Assembly (NCBI RefSeq): GCF_002285635.2
Contig: NZ_CP023049.2
Span: 4,154,001 to 4,218,000, forward strand
Length of the DNA stretch: 64,000 nucleotides
Reading direction: 5' to 3'
Origin: Chryseobacterium piperi
Lineage (GTDB): Bacteria; Bacteroidota; Bacteroidia; Flavobacteriales; Weeksellaceae
The notes under the pieces are model-generated. The model did not search any database, was not told the DNA's origin, and saw nothing but the letters and a program-made list of their open reading frames with translations. Below are positions 8,100-17,017 of the stretch, piece by piece (within the stretch, counting starts at the first letter, position 1; each line of letters opens with the position of its first letter). Made by a program: the position numbers and the translations under genes.

Positions 8100-9305
8100 T
8101 TATAGATTGAATTCCAATTTATATTGTTTAAGTGCATCCTTAAGAATTTCAGCACTTCTTCTTAAATCATCCTCTTTTAATACATAAGCGATTCTTACCT
8201 GTTTTTTACCTAATTCAGGATTGCTGTAGAATCCACCCGCAGGAGCTACCATAATCGTTTCATTATGATTGGAATACTTTTCTAAAAGCCATTGAGCAAA
8301 TTTTTCAGTATCATCTACAGGAAGTTCTGCTACACAGTAGAATGCTCCTTTTGGTTTAGGACAGATCACTCCGGGAATAGCGTTAAGAAGATCTACCAGA
8401 ATGTTTCTTCTGTGTGTATATTCTTCTCTTACTGCACGGATGTATGCTCCGTCATTCTGGTGAGCTGCTGTTGCTGCAATTTGTCCTAAAAGAACCGGAC
8501 TTAGTCTTGCCTGGGCAAAAAGCATTGCTGCATCATGAATCTTTTTTGAACGGGTGATCAAACAACCAATTCTTACGCCACACATAGAGTAACGCTTGGA
8601 TTCAGAATCGATGATAATACAGTTTTCACTCAATTCAGGAAAAGCAAGCATTGATATTTGTTGTTTTCCATCATATACATATTCTCTGTAAACTTCATCT
8701 GAAATAATAACGATGTCATATTTCAAAGCGATTTCTGCTAATTGCTGAAGTTCTTCACGAGTGTAAAGATATCCGGTTGGGTTTCCTGGATTACAGATAA
8801 CAATAGCTCTTGTCCTTGCCGTTATTTTTTTCTCAAATTCTTCAATAGGAGGCAATGCAAAACCTGTTTCAATTGTTGAAGGAACTGCAACTACATTGAC
8901 ATTGAATGTGCTCGTGAATCCATTATAATTTGCGTAATAAGGCTCAGGAATAATAACTTCATCACCATCGTCGCATAAAGTTGAAATAGCAAAATTAAGC
9001 GCTTCAGAACCTCCATTCGTAACAATGAAATTATCAGGAGTAAGGTCATTAAAGCCTAAAGAGTGATAATAATCCGTAAGGGCTTTTCTGTACTCAATAT
9101 TTCCTTCGGAAAGAGCATATTCCAATACTTTTAAATCAATATTTTTTAAAGCATTTAAAGCCGTTTCCGGAGTTTCAATATCCGGTTGTCCGATATTAAG
9201 GTGATATACTTTTATACCTTTTTGCTTTGCTTTTAAAGCAAAAGGAACCAGTTTTCTTACCGGTGATGGTGGCATATGTTGTGCCCTGTTTGAAATATTC
9301 GGCAT
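8100..9305 (-). CDS. Pyridoxal-phosphate aminotransferase, class I/II
   Basis: A fold-type I aminotransferase of 401 aa, probably acting on aspartate, alanine or a related amino acid. PLP-binding features are CNPGNPTG (171-178), Asp203 in ISDEVYRE, the Schiff-base Lys237 in SESKRYSMCGVRIG and Arg245. The N-terminal LNIGQPDIETP segment is typical of the aspartate aminotransferase Ib group. The exact substrate cannot be read from sequence. It is the first gene of a three-gene operon with the lipoprotein and murB; a minus-strand TATTTTTG promoter box lies 20 nt upstream. Confidence 0.92.
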   Translation of the reverse strand: MPNISNRAQHMPPSPVRKLVPFALKAKQKGIKVYHLNIGQPDIETPETALNALKNIDLKVLEYALSEGNIEYRKALTDYYHSLGFNDLTPDNFIVTNGGSEALNFAISTLCDDGDEVIIPEPYYANYNGFTSTFNVNVVAVPSTIETGFALPPIEEFEKKITARTRAIVICNPGNPTGYLYTREELQQLAEIALKYDIVIISDEVYREYVYDGKQQISMLAFPELSENCIIIDSESKRYSMCGVRIGCLITRSKKIHDAAMLFAQARLSPVLLGQIAATAAHQNDGAYIRAVREEYTHRRNILVDLLNAIPGVICPKPKGAFYCVAELPVDDTEKFAQWLLEKYSNHNETIMVAPAGGFYSNPELGKKQVRIAYVLKEDDLRRSAEILKDALKQYKLEFNL

Positions 9306-9325
9306 TGTTTAAAAAATTTGTATGG

Positions 9326-9333
9326 CAAAAATA
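9326..9333 (-). promoter_or_regulatory. Promoter -7 box for the aminotransferase-lipoprotein-murB operon
   Basis: Minus-strand TATTTTTG, a perfect TAnnTTTG match, 20 nt before the start codon at 9305. Confidence 0.55.
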
Positions 9334-9578
9334 AGATTTAATTTTTCAATATTAAAATATTAGAGAATACTATCCGTAAAGATTTGCTTTTATAAGACAT
9401 TATGTTCCGAAAAGGTTTTATTGATCCCGGTTTTTTTAATAAATCATTATTTATTCTAATTTTTTAAATGTGTATTGCTGATTGTTTGTGTTATGAGCTT
9501 GAAATATTGCAAATTGTTTAAATAAATCTGTTTTGTGTTGATTTTTTTATAAATTTACGATACTAATGTTAAATAACT

Positions 9579-11366
9579 ATGAAAATAAATCGATTCTTTG
9601 GAGCATTGAGTGTTTGTGCTTTCTTTTCCGCGTCAGATATGATGGCGCAAAATTTTCAAACGATGCCGGTTCAGTCAGGCTATACGGCGGATGTTGTTGC
9701 TAATGGAGTTGGCTCAGCCATGTCTTCTACAACAATAGATGTGGATGGAGTTTCTTTTGCATTTGTTGCAAGGGATTTTCAGCTCACTTCTTCGAGTACG
9801 CCTATTAACTATGGAATTCCTGTCAATGGGGTGATCAATTCTGTAGTGGCAAGTACACCAGGATTGAGCTATCAACTGGGGGACTTGAGTGGTAATAATT
9901 CTTTAAGGCTTGCCACGATCGGAAGTTCGGGAACATTAACTTTTACGACACCGAAAGCCGCTTTTAAGTTATATATGCTTTCCACCAGTGGAAGCGGTAC
10001 ATCCAGCGTAAGTGCTACAGTAACTTTTGCTGATAATACAACACAGGTGTTTTCAGGGATAAGCCTTTCCGATTGGTATAATGGAGCAAACTATGCGATA
10101 CAGGGAATCGGAAGGATCAACAGAACGAATAATGTCTTAGAGTCCAGTACCACTAATCCTAGGCTGTATCAATCTACACTGAACATCGATGCAGCTAACC
10201 AGACAAAACCTATACAAAGCATTACGATAGCCAAAAGTGCAGGATCTGGAATATCCAATATTTTTGCCATATCTGCTGATGCTTTTACAGACTGCTCCGC
10301 TCCGACATTGCAGCCTGTTGGTACCCTTTCTTCAAACTCTGCACAGGTTTCCTGGACTATTCCGCCAACGACAACAGCAGCAAGTTATGATGTATATTAC
10401 AGCACAACCAATACCGCGCCTACAGGAACGACAACACCTAATATGACCGGAATTACCGGAACATCAACTACGATAGGAAGTTTGTCTTCATCGACAACTT
10501 ATTATTATTGGGTGAGAACCAATTGTAGTACAGCAACAAGTCAGAGTGGGTGGTCTCTTGCCGGATCTTTTACTACGTTATGCGGAACCATAGTTCCTCC
10601 ATATACCAATGCTTTTAGCCCTTTCCCGGGAAATTGCTGGGCCAATAACATTTCGGGAGGGACACCTACAACCGGACCAACCGGAACCAATTCCTTGTGG
10701 ACTGAAGATGGATTTTTAAATGTTACGGGTACGGGTGCTGCAAGAATTAATCTTTATTTGAGTAATCGTACAGGTTGGCTAAAAACGGTTCCGTTTGATC
10801 TTTCAGCAGGTGGATATAAAGTGAAATTTGATTATGGGGTGACAACCTATTCCGGAACAGCTTCTTCGCCAATGGGTTCAGATGATGTAGTTCACTTTTT
10901 GGTATCTAACGATGGGGGAAGCACCTGGTCAGTATTACAGACATGGGATGTTAACAATGCTCCTACCAATAGTTCAACGGTATATTCGTATGATTTAACC
11001 AGTAATACGAGTTCAAATACGGTATTTGCATTTTATGGCACTGATGGAGCGGTAAGCGACGGACCGGATTATAACTTCTATGTAGATAATTTTACGGTGG
11101 AACCTGTTCAGCTAAGTACTTCTGAAGTGAAGAGCAATAAAAAAGTGATTAATATTCACCCGAATCCATTCAAAGATATCATATATATTTCGGGGACGAA
11201 AGATGTGAAATCCGTAACAATTACAGATGTTTCAGGAAGGCTTTTAAAAACTATTGACCAGCCGGCTAAGGAAATCAATTTAAGTGATTTAAATTCGGGG
11301 TTATATTTGATTACCATCCAGTTTAAAGATGGTTCAAAAAATACAGTAAAAGCTATTAAGCAGTAG
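9579..11366 (+). CDS. Secreted T9SS protein with fibronectin III domain
   Basis: A large Ser/Thr-rich secreted protein of 595 aa. It has a signal peptide ending near MMAQ (residue 24), an N-terminal beta-rich region, a fibronectin type III domain at about 234-330 (APTLQPVGTLSSNSAQVSW to SGWSLAGSFTT) and a jelly-roll-like segment (WLKTVPFDLSAGGYKVKFDY) resembling MAM/lectin-type modules. It ends with a type A T9SS sorting domain (IHPNPFKDIIYISG to VKAIKQ). No catalytic motif is visible, so binding or adhesion is more likely than hydrolysis; this is inference. It is monocistronic, with a strong terminator 20 bp downstream. Confidence 0.87.
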   Translation: MKINRFFGALSVCAFFSASDMMAQNFQTMPVQSGYTADVVANGVGSAMSSTTIDVDGVSFAFVARDFQLTSSSTPINYGIPVNGVINSVVASTPGLSYQLGDLSGNNSLRLATIGSSGTLTFTTPKAAFKLYMLSTSGSGTSSVSATVTFADNTTQVFSGISLSDWYNGANYAIQGIGRINRTNNVLESSTTNPRLYQSTLNIDAANQTKPIQSITIAKSAGSGISNIFAISADAFTDCSAPTLQPVGTLSSNSAQVSWTIPPTTTAASYDVYYSTTNTAPTGTTTPNMTGITGTSTTIGSLSSSTTYYYWVRTNCSTATSQSGWSLAGSFTTLCGTIVPPYTNAFSPFPGNCWANNISGGTPTTGPTGTNSLWTEDGFLNVTGTGAARINLYLSNRTGWLKTVPFDLSAGGYKVKFDYGVTTYSGTASSPMGSDDVVHFLVSNDGGSTWSVLQTWDVNNAPTNSSTVYSYDLTSNTSSNTVFAFYGTDGAVSDGPDYNFYVDNFTVEPVQLSTSEVKSNKKVINIHPNPFKDIIYISGTKDVKSVTITDVSGRLLKTIDQPAKEINLSDLNSGLYLITIQFKDGSKNTVKAIKQ

Positions 11367-11385
11367 ATTTACTGAAATATAAATA

Positions 11386-11420
11386 AAAAGACAGCTGGAA
11401 ATTTTCAGCTGTCTTTTTAT
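11386..11420 (+). terminator. Terminator after the T9SS fibronectin gene
   Basis: GACAGCTG and CAGCTGTC form a perfect 8-bp stem extended by A/T pairs, followed by TTTTTATTTT. Confidence 0.85.
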
Positions 11421-11486
11421 TTTCAATTGGTTTGAAAAGGTATTGATAAATTTTGTTAATTTGAAAACTCAAGCAAATACATTAAG

Positions 11487-11942
11487 ATGCAAATTTCCGC
11501 AACTTCTATAGAAGACTATATTTCGAAAATTCCTGAAGAAAGAAAAGAAGCGTTCAAAAGATTATTTGATATCATTAATGATAGTCTGCCCAGTGGGTTT
11601 AAGGATAATATCAGTTATGGTATGATAGGATGGGCAATTCCACTTGAAACTTACCCGGCAGGATATCATTGTGCCCCCGGCTCACCATTACCATTTATAA
11701 ATTTGGCGTCACAAAAGAACTTTATAGCTTTATACCATATGGGAATTTATGCTAAACCAGAGCTTCTTGAATGGTTTGTTTCTGAATATCCGAAGCATTC
11801 TACAAAAAAACTGGATTTGGGGAAATCATGTGTTCGTTTCAAGAAGATGGACGGTATTCCATTTGAATTAATTGCTGAAGTGTGTAAAAAAATGACTGTT
11901 GAAGACTGGATTGAATGCTATGAAACAAATTTTAAAAAATAA
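11487..11942 (+). CDS. DUF1801 family protein
   Basis: A 151-residue cytosolic protein of the DUF1801 (YdhG-like) family, which adopts a small alpha/beta fold; no enzymatic activity is established that I know of. Recognisable features are the N-terminal SIEDYISKIPEERKEAFKRL helix region, the central ISYGMIGWAIP motif and the ENFIALYHMGIY-like segment here written KNFIALYHMGIY, followed by GKSCVRFKKMDGIP. It overlaps the next gene by 23 bp if that one starts at 11920, so the two are translated from one transcript. Confidence 0.85.
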   Translation: MQISATSIEDYISKIPEERKEAFKRLFDIINDSLPSGFKDNISYGMIGWAIPLETYPAGYHCAPGSPLPFINLASQKNFIALYHMGIYAKPELLEWFVSEYPKHSTKKLDLGKSCVRFKKMDGIPFELIAEVCKKMTVEDWIECYETNFKK

Positions 11943-12567
11943 TCTGACACTAACTATTGTCAGCGTTCTTTTATTTTTCATCACCGGATGCAAAAGCCGG
12001 GAAAGTAGAGGGCTTCAAAATGGTGATTTCCTTTTTGTCACCGCAAAGGAAACAGGGCTCTCTGGAGCTATTAATAATGTGACACAGAAGCAGAAAACAG
12101 CTTCCTTTGATCATATTGGAATTGTTGAAATAAAAAATCAGCAATTCTACGTTCTGCATGCTGCACCAAAAGGAGGTTCTCAAAAGCAGTCTCTAAATGA
12201 ATTTATTAAGGAACATACTGCAGAAAAGCAAAGTATTGTGGTGTACAGGCTGAAAGCACCATTTCAAAATACAATTCCTACTGCTATTGAGAAAGCGGAA
12301 TCGATGTTGGGAAAGCCATACAATTTTAATTATATTCTGGATGAAAATTCTTACTACTGCTCTGATTTTATTGAGAGGGCATTTCGGAATGATCATATCT
12401 TCACATTGGAGCCTATGACGTTTATTGATCCGAAAACAGGGAAAACCAATATGTTCTGGGAAGAGTTTTATAAAAAGAAAAACCTGAAAGTTCCCGAAGG
12501 AGAGCTTGGTTGTAATCCTAACGGACTAGCTGGTTCGGATAAATTACAAAGAATAAAAGAACTGTAA
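11920..12567 (+). CDS. YiiX/YebB-like permuted NlpC/P60 cysteine hydrolase (lipoprotein)
   Basis: A predicted lipoprotein hydrolase of 215 aa from the circularly permuted NlpC/P60 (papain-like) clan. I chose the ATG at 11920 because it begins a lipoprotein signal (VSVLLFFITGC then KSRES). The order of motifs is that of the permuted group: the His in FDHIGIVEIK comes first and the nucleophile Cys in NSYYCSDFIERAF comes later. This clan cleaves amide or ester bonds in cell-wall peptides or lipids; the substrate here is not known. It overlaps the DUF1801 gene by 23 bp and ends at a terminator. Confidence 0.85.
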   Translation: MKQILKNNLTLTIVSVLLFFITGCKSRESRGLQNGDFLFVTAKETGLSGAINNVTQKQKTASFDHIGIVEIKNQQFYVLHAAPKGGSQKQSLNEFIKEHTAEKQSIVVYRLKAPFQNTIPTAIEKAESMLGKPYNFNYILDENSYYCSDFIERAFRNDHIFTLEPMTFIDPKTGKTNMFWEEFYKKKNLKVPEGELGCNPNGLAGSDKLQRIKEL

Positions 12568-12571
12568 ATAG

Positions 12572-12602
12572 TAAAGAGAAACGAATGTTTCTCTTTTTTT
12601 AT
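12572..12602 (+). terminator. Terminator after the YiiX-like gene
   Basis: AGAGAAAC and GTTTCTCT form a perfect stem around a 4-nt loop, followed by a T run. Confidence 0.8.
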
Positions 12603-12612
12603 GTTAAAATTT

Positions 12613-12649
12613 AAATTATTAGTCCACTAATTTGGTAGACTAATAATTT
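12613..12649. promoter_or_regulatory. Palindromic operator overlapping the NIL gene promoter
   Basis: Two perfect 12-bp arms (AAATTATTAGTC and its reverse complement) are separated by 13 bp. The palindrome covers the -33 TTG (12632-12634) and ends 4 bp before the -7 box TATTTTTG at 12654-12661. This is the classic placement for a repressor site. The identity of the regulator is unknown; an Rrf2- or sulfur/methionine-type regulator is a guess based on the NIL domain of the gene. Confidence 0.7.
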
Positions 12650-12653
12650 TTTA

Positions 12654-12661
12654 TATTTTTG
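12654..12661 (+). promoter_or_regulatory. Promoter -7 box for the NIL-domain gene
   Basis: TATTTTTG matches TAnnTTTG perfectly. A TTG at 12632-12634 lies 19 bp upstream, which is the normal -33/-7 spacing in Bacteroidota. The start codon is 63 nt further on. Confidence 0.7.
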
Positions 12662-12724
12662 TCAAAGATTTAACACAATAAGAAAATGTAAAGTCAAAAT
12701 AGTCTAACCAAAAATTGCTTACCA

Positions 12725-13036
12725 ATGATTACACCTAATCCAACATTGCAGGTTTTACCTAATAAGCTGAATCTGCAGAAAAAAGAATTGATACTGGAAA
12801 TAGAATTAAATGGCAAAATGAAATTTGAATATTTATTAAATGCCATCTACAGTCAGTTTGGAATTTGTCACAGGGTGTTATCTGCCAATGTTGAATACAT
12901 TGAAGGGCGAAGTTTTGGTTCGGTTCAGTTATATATTAATGCCAGTTCAGATGATTTTCGGGAGCTTGAACTTTATCTGAATAAAAATAAACTTTTGAAT
13001 ACGACGGTAGAGTATATCTGCAGGAAGTATTCTTAG
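12725..13036 (+). CDS. Stand-alone NIL-domain protein
   Basis: A 103-residue cytosolic protein that consists of little more than a NIL domain, the ferredoxin-like module found at the C-terminus of MetN methionine ABC transporter ATPases, where it binds methionine and inhibits transport. The match rests on the pattern LILEIELNGKMKFEYLLNAI, then NVEYIEGRSFGSVQLYI, and a closing strand. Here no ATPase is attached and no met genes are adjacent. Together with the palindromic operator this suggests a small amino-acid-sensing regulator or adaptor in sulfur amino-acid metabolism, which is inference. Confidence 0.75.
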   Translation: MITPNPTLQVLPNKLNLQKKELILEIELNGKMKFEYLLNAIYSQFGICHRVLSANVEYIEGRSFGSVQLYINASSDDFRELELYLNKNKLLNTTVEYICRKYS

Positions 13037-13061
13037 GGGAGATTCATATAGTTTTAATTAC

Positions 13062-13095
13062 GAAAGTGTTCAGTTTACTGAACGCTTTTTTTATT
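13062..13095 (+). terminator. Terminator after the NIL-domain gene
   Basis: AAGTGTTCAG pairs with CTGAACGCTT (one G-T pair) around a short loop, followed by a T run. Confidence 0.75.
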
Positions 13096-13150
13096 TTTTT
13101 AATAGTATCTGAAAAAATAGTACTTTTAAACTCAATAAAAACAAATAATT

Positions 13151-13705
13151 ATGATCGCAATTCTTATTGTCATTGCTTTAATCGTTCTATTTCTTCTGTA
13201 TGGAGTTTCTATTTATAACCGTCTGGTAAAACTCAGAAATTTGGTTCAGGAAGGTTGGAGCAGTATTGATGTTATGCTTAAAAAACGTCATGATCTTATT
13301 CCTAATCTTGTGGAAACTGTAAAAGGATATGCAACCCATGAACGTGAAACATTAGATAGTGTGACAAGGGCAAGAAGCCAGGCGGTAGGAGCTAATTCTG
13401 TGGAAGCAAAAGAGGCTGCGGAAAAGAATCTGAATCAAGCGATGATGAATCTTTTTGCAGTAGCTGAGCAGTATCCTGATCTTAAAGCTAATACCAACTT
13501 TCAGCAGCTACAGTCAGAGCTGACTTCCGTAGAGAATGATATTGAAAAATCAAGAAGATATTATAATGGAACGGTTCGTGAGAATAATACATTGGTGGAA
13601 TCTTTTCCAAGTAATATCATTGCGAATATGTATAAATTTGAAAAATCGCCATTCTTTGAATTACAGAATATTGCAGAGAGAGAAGTTCCAACTGTAAAGT
13701 TTTAA
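13151..13705 (+). CDS. LemA family protein
   Basis: A 184-residue LemA protein with an N-terminal membrane helix (about residues 2-21) and a long helical cytosolic or periplasmic domain. The family hallmark LVQEGWSSIDVMLKKRHDLI is followed by PNLVETVKGYA, and SRRYYNGTVRENN and a conserved NIIANMYKFEKSPFFE-like region near the C-terminus are present. Function in the family is unsettled; LemA proteins are often paired with DUF2207 or TPM-domain membrane proteins in envelope stress settings. Here the next gene starts 3 bp after the stop and is a DUF2207 protein, the standard pairing. Confidence 0.92.
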   Translation: MIAILIVIALIVLFLLYGVSIYNRLVKLRNLVQEGWSSIDVMLKKRHDLIPNLVETVKGYATHERETLDSVTRARSQAVGANSVEAKEAAEKNLNQAMMNLFAVAEQYPDLKANTNFQQLQSELTSVENDIEKSRRYYNGTVRENNTLVESFPSNIIANMYKFEKSPFFELQNIAEREVPTVKF

Positions 13706-13708
13706 AGA

Positions 13709-15637
13709 ATGAAAAAGTTTTTGCTGCTTTTGAGCTTTCTGCTTTTTGCGGTTGGCTTTGCTCAGGAAGAACCCAGGAGTATAGATCAGACAGCAATTGC
13801 TGAAGGTGCTGAAAGAATACTTTCTTTTCATTCCGATATTGATGTCGATAAAAATTCAAACCTTACCATTACCGAGCAGATTAAAGTTCATAGTCTGGGT
13901 GATAATATCAAGAGGGGAATTTATCGTGCATTACCGCTATCCAGAAATTTAAATCATAAGACACAGAAGGTAAAATATACCATTCTTTCTATTAAAAAAA
14001 ATGGGGTAGAAGAAGATTACCATGATCAGATAGAAGATGGATTTCTTAAAATATTTGTAGGTAATAAAGATGTTATACTGGACCCCGGAGATTATGAATA
14101 TGAGGTAAAATATACAGCAGAAAACCAAATAGGATTTTTTGATAAGTATGATGAATTGTATTGGAATGTAAACGGGACCTATTGGGATTTTGACATCGAT
14201 TCAATCTCTGCAAAAATTAATCTTCCGGATGGAGCCGGCATCATCCAGAATTCATGTTATACGGGAGCTTATGGAAGCGGCTCTCAAAGCTGTACTGCTA
14301 CTATTTTATCGGATCATTCTATTGAATGGAAGGCCTCCGGACTTAAATCCAATGAGGGGCTTACAGTGGCTGTAGGTTTCAAAAAAGGAATTATGATACC
14401 TCCTCCGCCACCTACTGCTTTGGAAAAATATGGTATTTTGGTCGGTGGATTTATAGTGTTTTTAGGATTGTTGTACTATTATTACTCAACCTGGAAGAAA
14501 TACGGAATCGACCCAGAAAAACCAATAGTTTTTCCCCAGTTTAATGTTCCTGAAAACCTTTCTCCCGCATCTTTAGGCTATTTGAAAAGTGAGAGTTTTA
14601 AAAATAAGTACTTAACAGCAGCTATTGTTAATCTGGCTGTAAAAGGATATGTTCAGATTATTGAGAAAGAAGATTCCGGTCTTTTGGGGTTGTTCAGTTC
14701 AAAAAAGTTTGCAATCAAGAAAATCAAAGAAGCAGATGCTTCATTGCCGAAAGAAGAAATTAATTTAATGAACACTTTATTTTCAAATGGTCAAAATGAA
14801 GTGCAATTTGATGGGAAATACGATTCGAAAATTGAAAGAGTAGTTACCAATTTTAGAGAAACCCTGAAATTTCAGCATGACCGGTTTTTAAATGAAGGGA
14901 ATAACAGTTCAAAACTAATATTGCCAACCGTCACTGTTACCATTGTTTATGCTTTGGGATTATTTTTAAGTTATACCATATATCCTGAGGCGGAAAAAGT
15001 GGTTATTGGAATAGCGGTATACGTCATCCTTTTTATAACATTTGTTTTAATTATATTTTTATTTAAAAGCCTATCGTGGAAATTTCTCATTCCAATTCCC
15101 TTTTTAATATTTTTTGGAATAGGAGGGTTAATAAGCAACGGTCATGAAGTAGTTGAGAATAATAATTTTAATATCTGCTACATCTTTATTGCCCTGGCGT
15201 TTACTTCTTTAATGATTTATCAGTATTTGATTAAAAGACCTTCGGAGGAAAAGTTAAGAATCAAATCCCTTATTGAGGGATTTAAGATGTATATGGGTGC
15301 GGCTGAAAATGAGCAGCTCAAATTCCATAATCCTCCTCAGATGACCCCTCAGGTTTTTGAAGCATTGCTTCCTTTTGCGATGGTACTGGGAGTAGATGAG
15401 ATATGGGGTAAGAAATTTGATGATCTGTTGAAAAAGATGGCAGATGGATCACAGTATGCCCAAACATGGTATATTGGAAATTCTATCAATCATTATAGTT
15501 TTGGAAATACATTAAATTCTAGTCTTACCAAATCTATCCAATCAGCGTCTACACAGCCTTCCAGTTCCGGTAGCGGATCAGGAGGTGGAGGCTTCTCCGG
15601 TGGAGGCGGAGGCGGAGGTGGTAGAGGTGGCTGGTAA
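13709..15637 (+). CDS. DUF2207 domain membrane protein
   Basis: A 642-residue membrane protein with a signal peptide (MKKFLLLLSFLLFAVGFAQ), an extracytoplasmic DUF2207 beta domain at about 35-225, a membrane helix near 243-262, a cytoplasmic region, two more membrane segments around 410-475 and another near 485-510. The C-terminus is a Ser-then-Gly-rich tail (SGSGSGGGGFSGGG and beyond), as is common in DUF2207/TPM proteins and probably disordered. Function is unknown, but it is almost always encoded next to LemA, as here (3-bp gap). A bidirectional terminator follows. Confidence 0.9.
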   Translation: MKKFLLLLSFLLFAVGFAQEEPRSIDQTAIAEGAERILSFHSDIDVDKNSNLTITEQIKVHSLGDNIKRGIYRALPLSRNLNHKTQKVKYTILSIKKNGVEEDYHDQIEDGFLKIFVGNKDVILDPGDYEYEVKYTAENQIGFFDKYDELYWNVNGTYWDFDIDSISAKINLPDGAGIIQNSCYTGAYGSGSQSCTATILSDHSIEWKASGLKSNEGLTVAVGFKKGIMIPPPPPTALEKYGILVGGFIVFLGLLYYYYSTWKKYGIDPEKPIVFPQFNVPENLSPASLGYLKSESFKNKYLTAAIVNLAVKGYVQIIEKEDSGLLGLFSSKKFAIKKIKEADASLPKEEINLMNTLFSNGQNEVQFDGKYDSKIERVVTNFRETLKFQHDRFLNEGNNSSKLILPTVTVTIVYALGLFLSYTIYPEAEKVVIGIAVYVILFITFVLIIFLFKSLSWKFLIPIPFLIFFGIGGLISNGHEVVENNNFNICYIFIALAFTSLMIYQYLIKRPSEEKLRIKSLIEGFKMYMGAAENEQLKFHNPPQMTPQVFEALLPFAMVLGVDEIWGKKFDDLLKKMADGSQYAQTWYIGNSINHYSFGNTLNSSLTKSIQSASTQPSSSGSGSGGGGFSGGGGGGGGRGGW

Positions 15638-15655
15638 GCTGAGATATCTATCCAA

Positions 15656-15692
15656 TAAAAAAGCGTTCAAATTTTTTGAACGCTTTTTCTAT
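15656..15692. terminator. Bidirectional terminator between DUF2207 and murA
   Basis: AAGCGTTCAA and TTGAACGCTT form a perfect 10-bp stem with A and T runs on either side. It serves the two convergent transcripts. Confidence 0.85.
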
Positions 15693-15709
15693 ATATAAAT
15701 TGAAATATA

Positions 15710-17017
15710 TTAAATTCTTTCAATATCGGCACCGATAGCTTTTAGTCTTCCGTCGATATTTTCATATCCTCTGTCGATCTGTTCAATATTATGAATGATA
15801 GATTTCCCTTCTGCAGAAAGCGCAGCAATAAGAAGTGCATTACCAGCTCTGATATCCGGGGATACCATAGTTGTCCCACGAAGAGGAGCTTCCTGGTTAA
15901 GTCCGATCACGGTAGCTCTGTGCGGATCACATAAGATGATCTGAGCTCCCATATCAATAAGCTTATCAACAAAGAATAATCTTGATTCGAACATTTTCTG
16001 ATGAACCAGAATACTTCCTTTTGCTTGCGTAGCTACTACCAAAATAATAGATAATAAGTCAGGAGTAAAACCTGGCCACGGAGCATCGGAAATAGTAAGT
16101 ATCGATCCGTCGATAAATTTCTGAATTTTATAATTTTCCTGAGCAGGAATATAAATGTCATCATTGCTTTGCTCAAGCTGGATTCCCAGTTTTCTGAAAG
16201 TATTTGGGATAACTCCTAATTGATTCCAGTTTACATTTTTTATGGTAAGTTCGGATTTGGTCATAGCAGCAAGACCAATCCATGAACCGATTTCAACCAT
16301 ATCCGGAAGCATTGTGTGTTCCGTTCCATGAAGGTGAGAAACTCCTTCAATGGTCAGTAAGTTAGAACCTATTCCTGAGATATTAGCTCCCATTCTGTTC
16401 AGCATTTTACATAATTGCTGTAGGTAAGGCTCACAAGCTGCATTATAAATTCTTGTTTTTCCTTTAGCTAAAGCTGCAGCCATTACAATATTAGCCGTAC
16501 CGGTTACAGAAGCTTCTTCCAATAAAATGAATTTTCCGTTCAGTTCTTTAGCTTTTAAAGAATAAAAATATTCTTCTTCGTCATAATGAAATTCAGCCCC
16601 TAATTCTACCAATCCTTGGAAATGGGTGTCCAATCTTCTTCTTCCGATTTTGTCACCTCCGGGAGTTGGCATATAAGCTTCACCATATCTGGCCAACATA
16701 GGCCCCATAAGCATAATGGATCCACGTAATTTTGCGCCGTCTTTTTTGAATTCGTCTGACTTTACATAATCAAAATTGACATGATCCGCTTTAAAAGTAT
16801 AGTCTCCCTGTCCGTTTTTCGTGATTTTTACGCCAAAATCGCCAAGTATTTCAATGAGTCTATTAACATCATGGATGTCAGGAATGTTTTTTATTCTTAC
16901 TTCTTCATCAGTTAATAATACTGCACATAAAATTTGTAAAGCTTCATTTTTTGCCCCTTGTGGAGTAATTTCACCTTGCAGTCTTTTTCCTCCTCTTATT
17001 TGAAACGTTCCACTCAT
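15710..17017 (-). CDS. murA: UDP-N-acetylglucosamine 1-carboxyvinyltransferase
   Basis: MurA transfers enolpyruvate from PEP to UDP-GlcNAc, the committed step of peptidoglycan synthesis. The 435 aa have the inside-out alpha/beta barrel pattern, with the conserved KNEALQI near residues 23-29. The active-site loop reads TPGGDKIGRRRLDTH: the Cys that is the fosfomycin target in E. coli MurA (position 115) is Asp122 here. The same change in other bacteria keeps activity but makes the enzyme fosfomycin-insensitive. The gene starts directly after the DUF4290 stop codon (zero gap), so translation is probably coupled. Confidence 0.96.
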   Translation of the reverse strand: MSGTFQIRGGKRLQGEITPQGAKNEALQILCAVLLTDEEVRIKNIPDIHDVNRLIEILGDFGVKITKNGQGDYTFKADHVNFDYVKSDEFKKDGAKLRGSIMLMGPMLARYGEAYMPTPGGDKIGRRRLDTHFQGLVELGAEFHYDEEEYFYSLKAKELNGKFILLEEASVTGTANIVMAAALAKGKTRIYNAACEPYLQQLCKMLNRMGANISGIGSNLLTIEGVSHLHGTEHTMLPDMVEIGSWIGLAAMTKSELTIKNVNWNQLGVIPNTFRKLGIQLEQSNDDIYIPAQENYKIQKFIDGSILTISDAPWPGFTPDLLSIILVVATQAKGSILVHQKMFESRLFFVDKLIDMGAQIILCDPHRATVIGLNQEAPLRGTTMVSPDIRAGNALLIAALSAEGKSIIHNIEQIDRGYENIDGRLKAIGADIERI

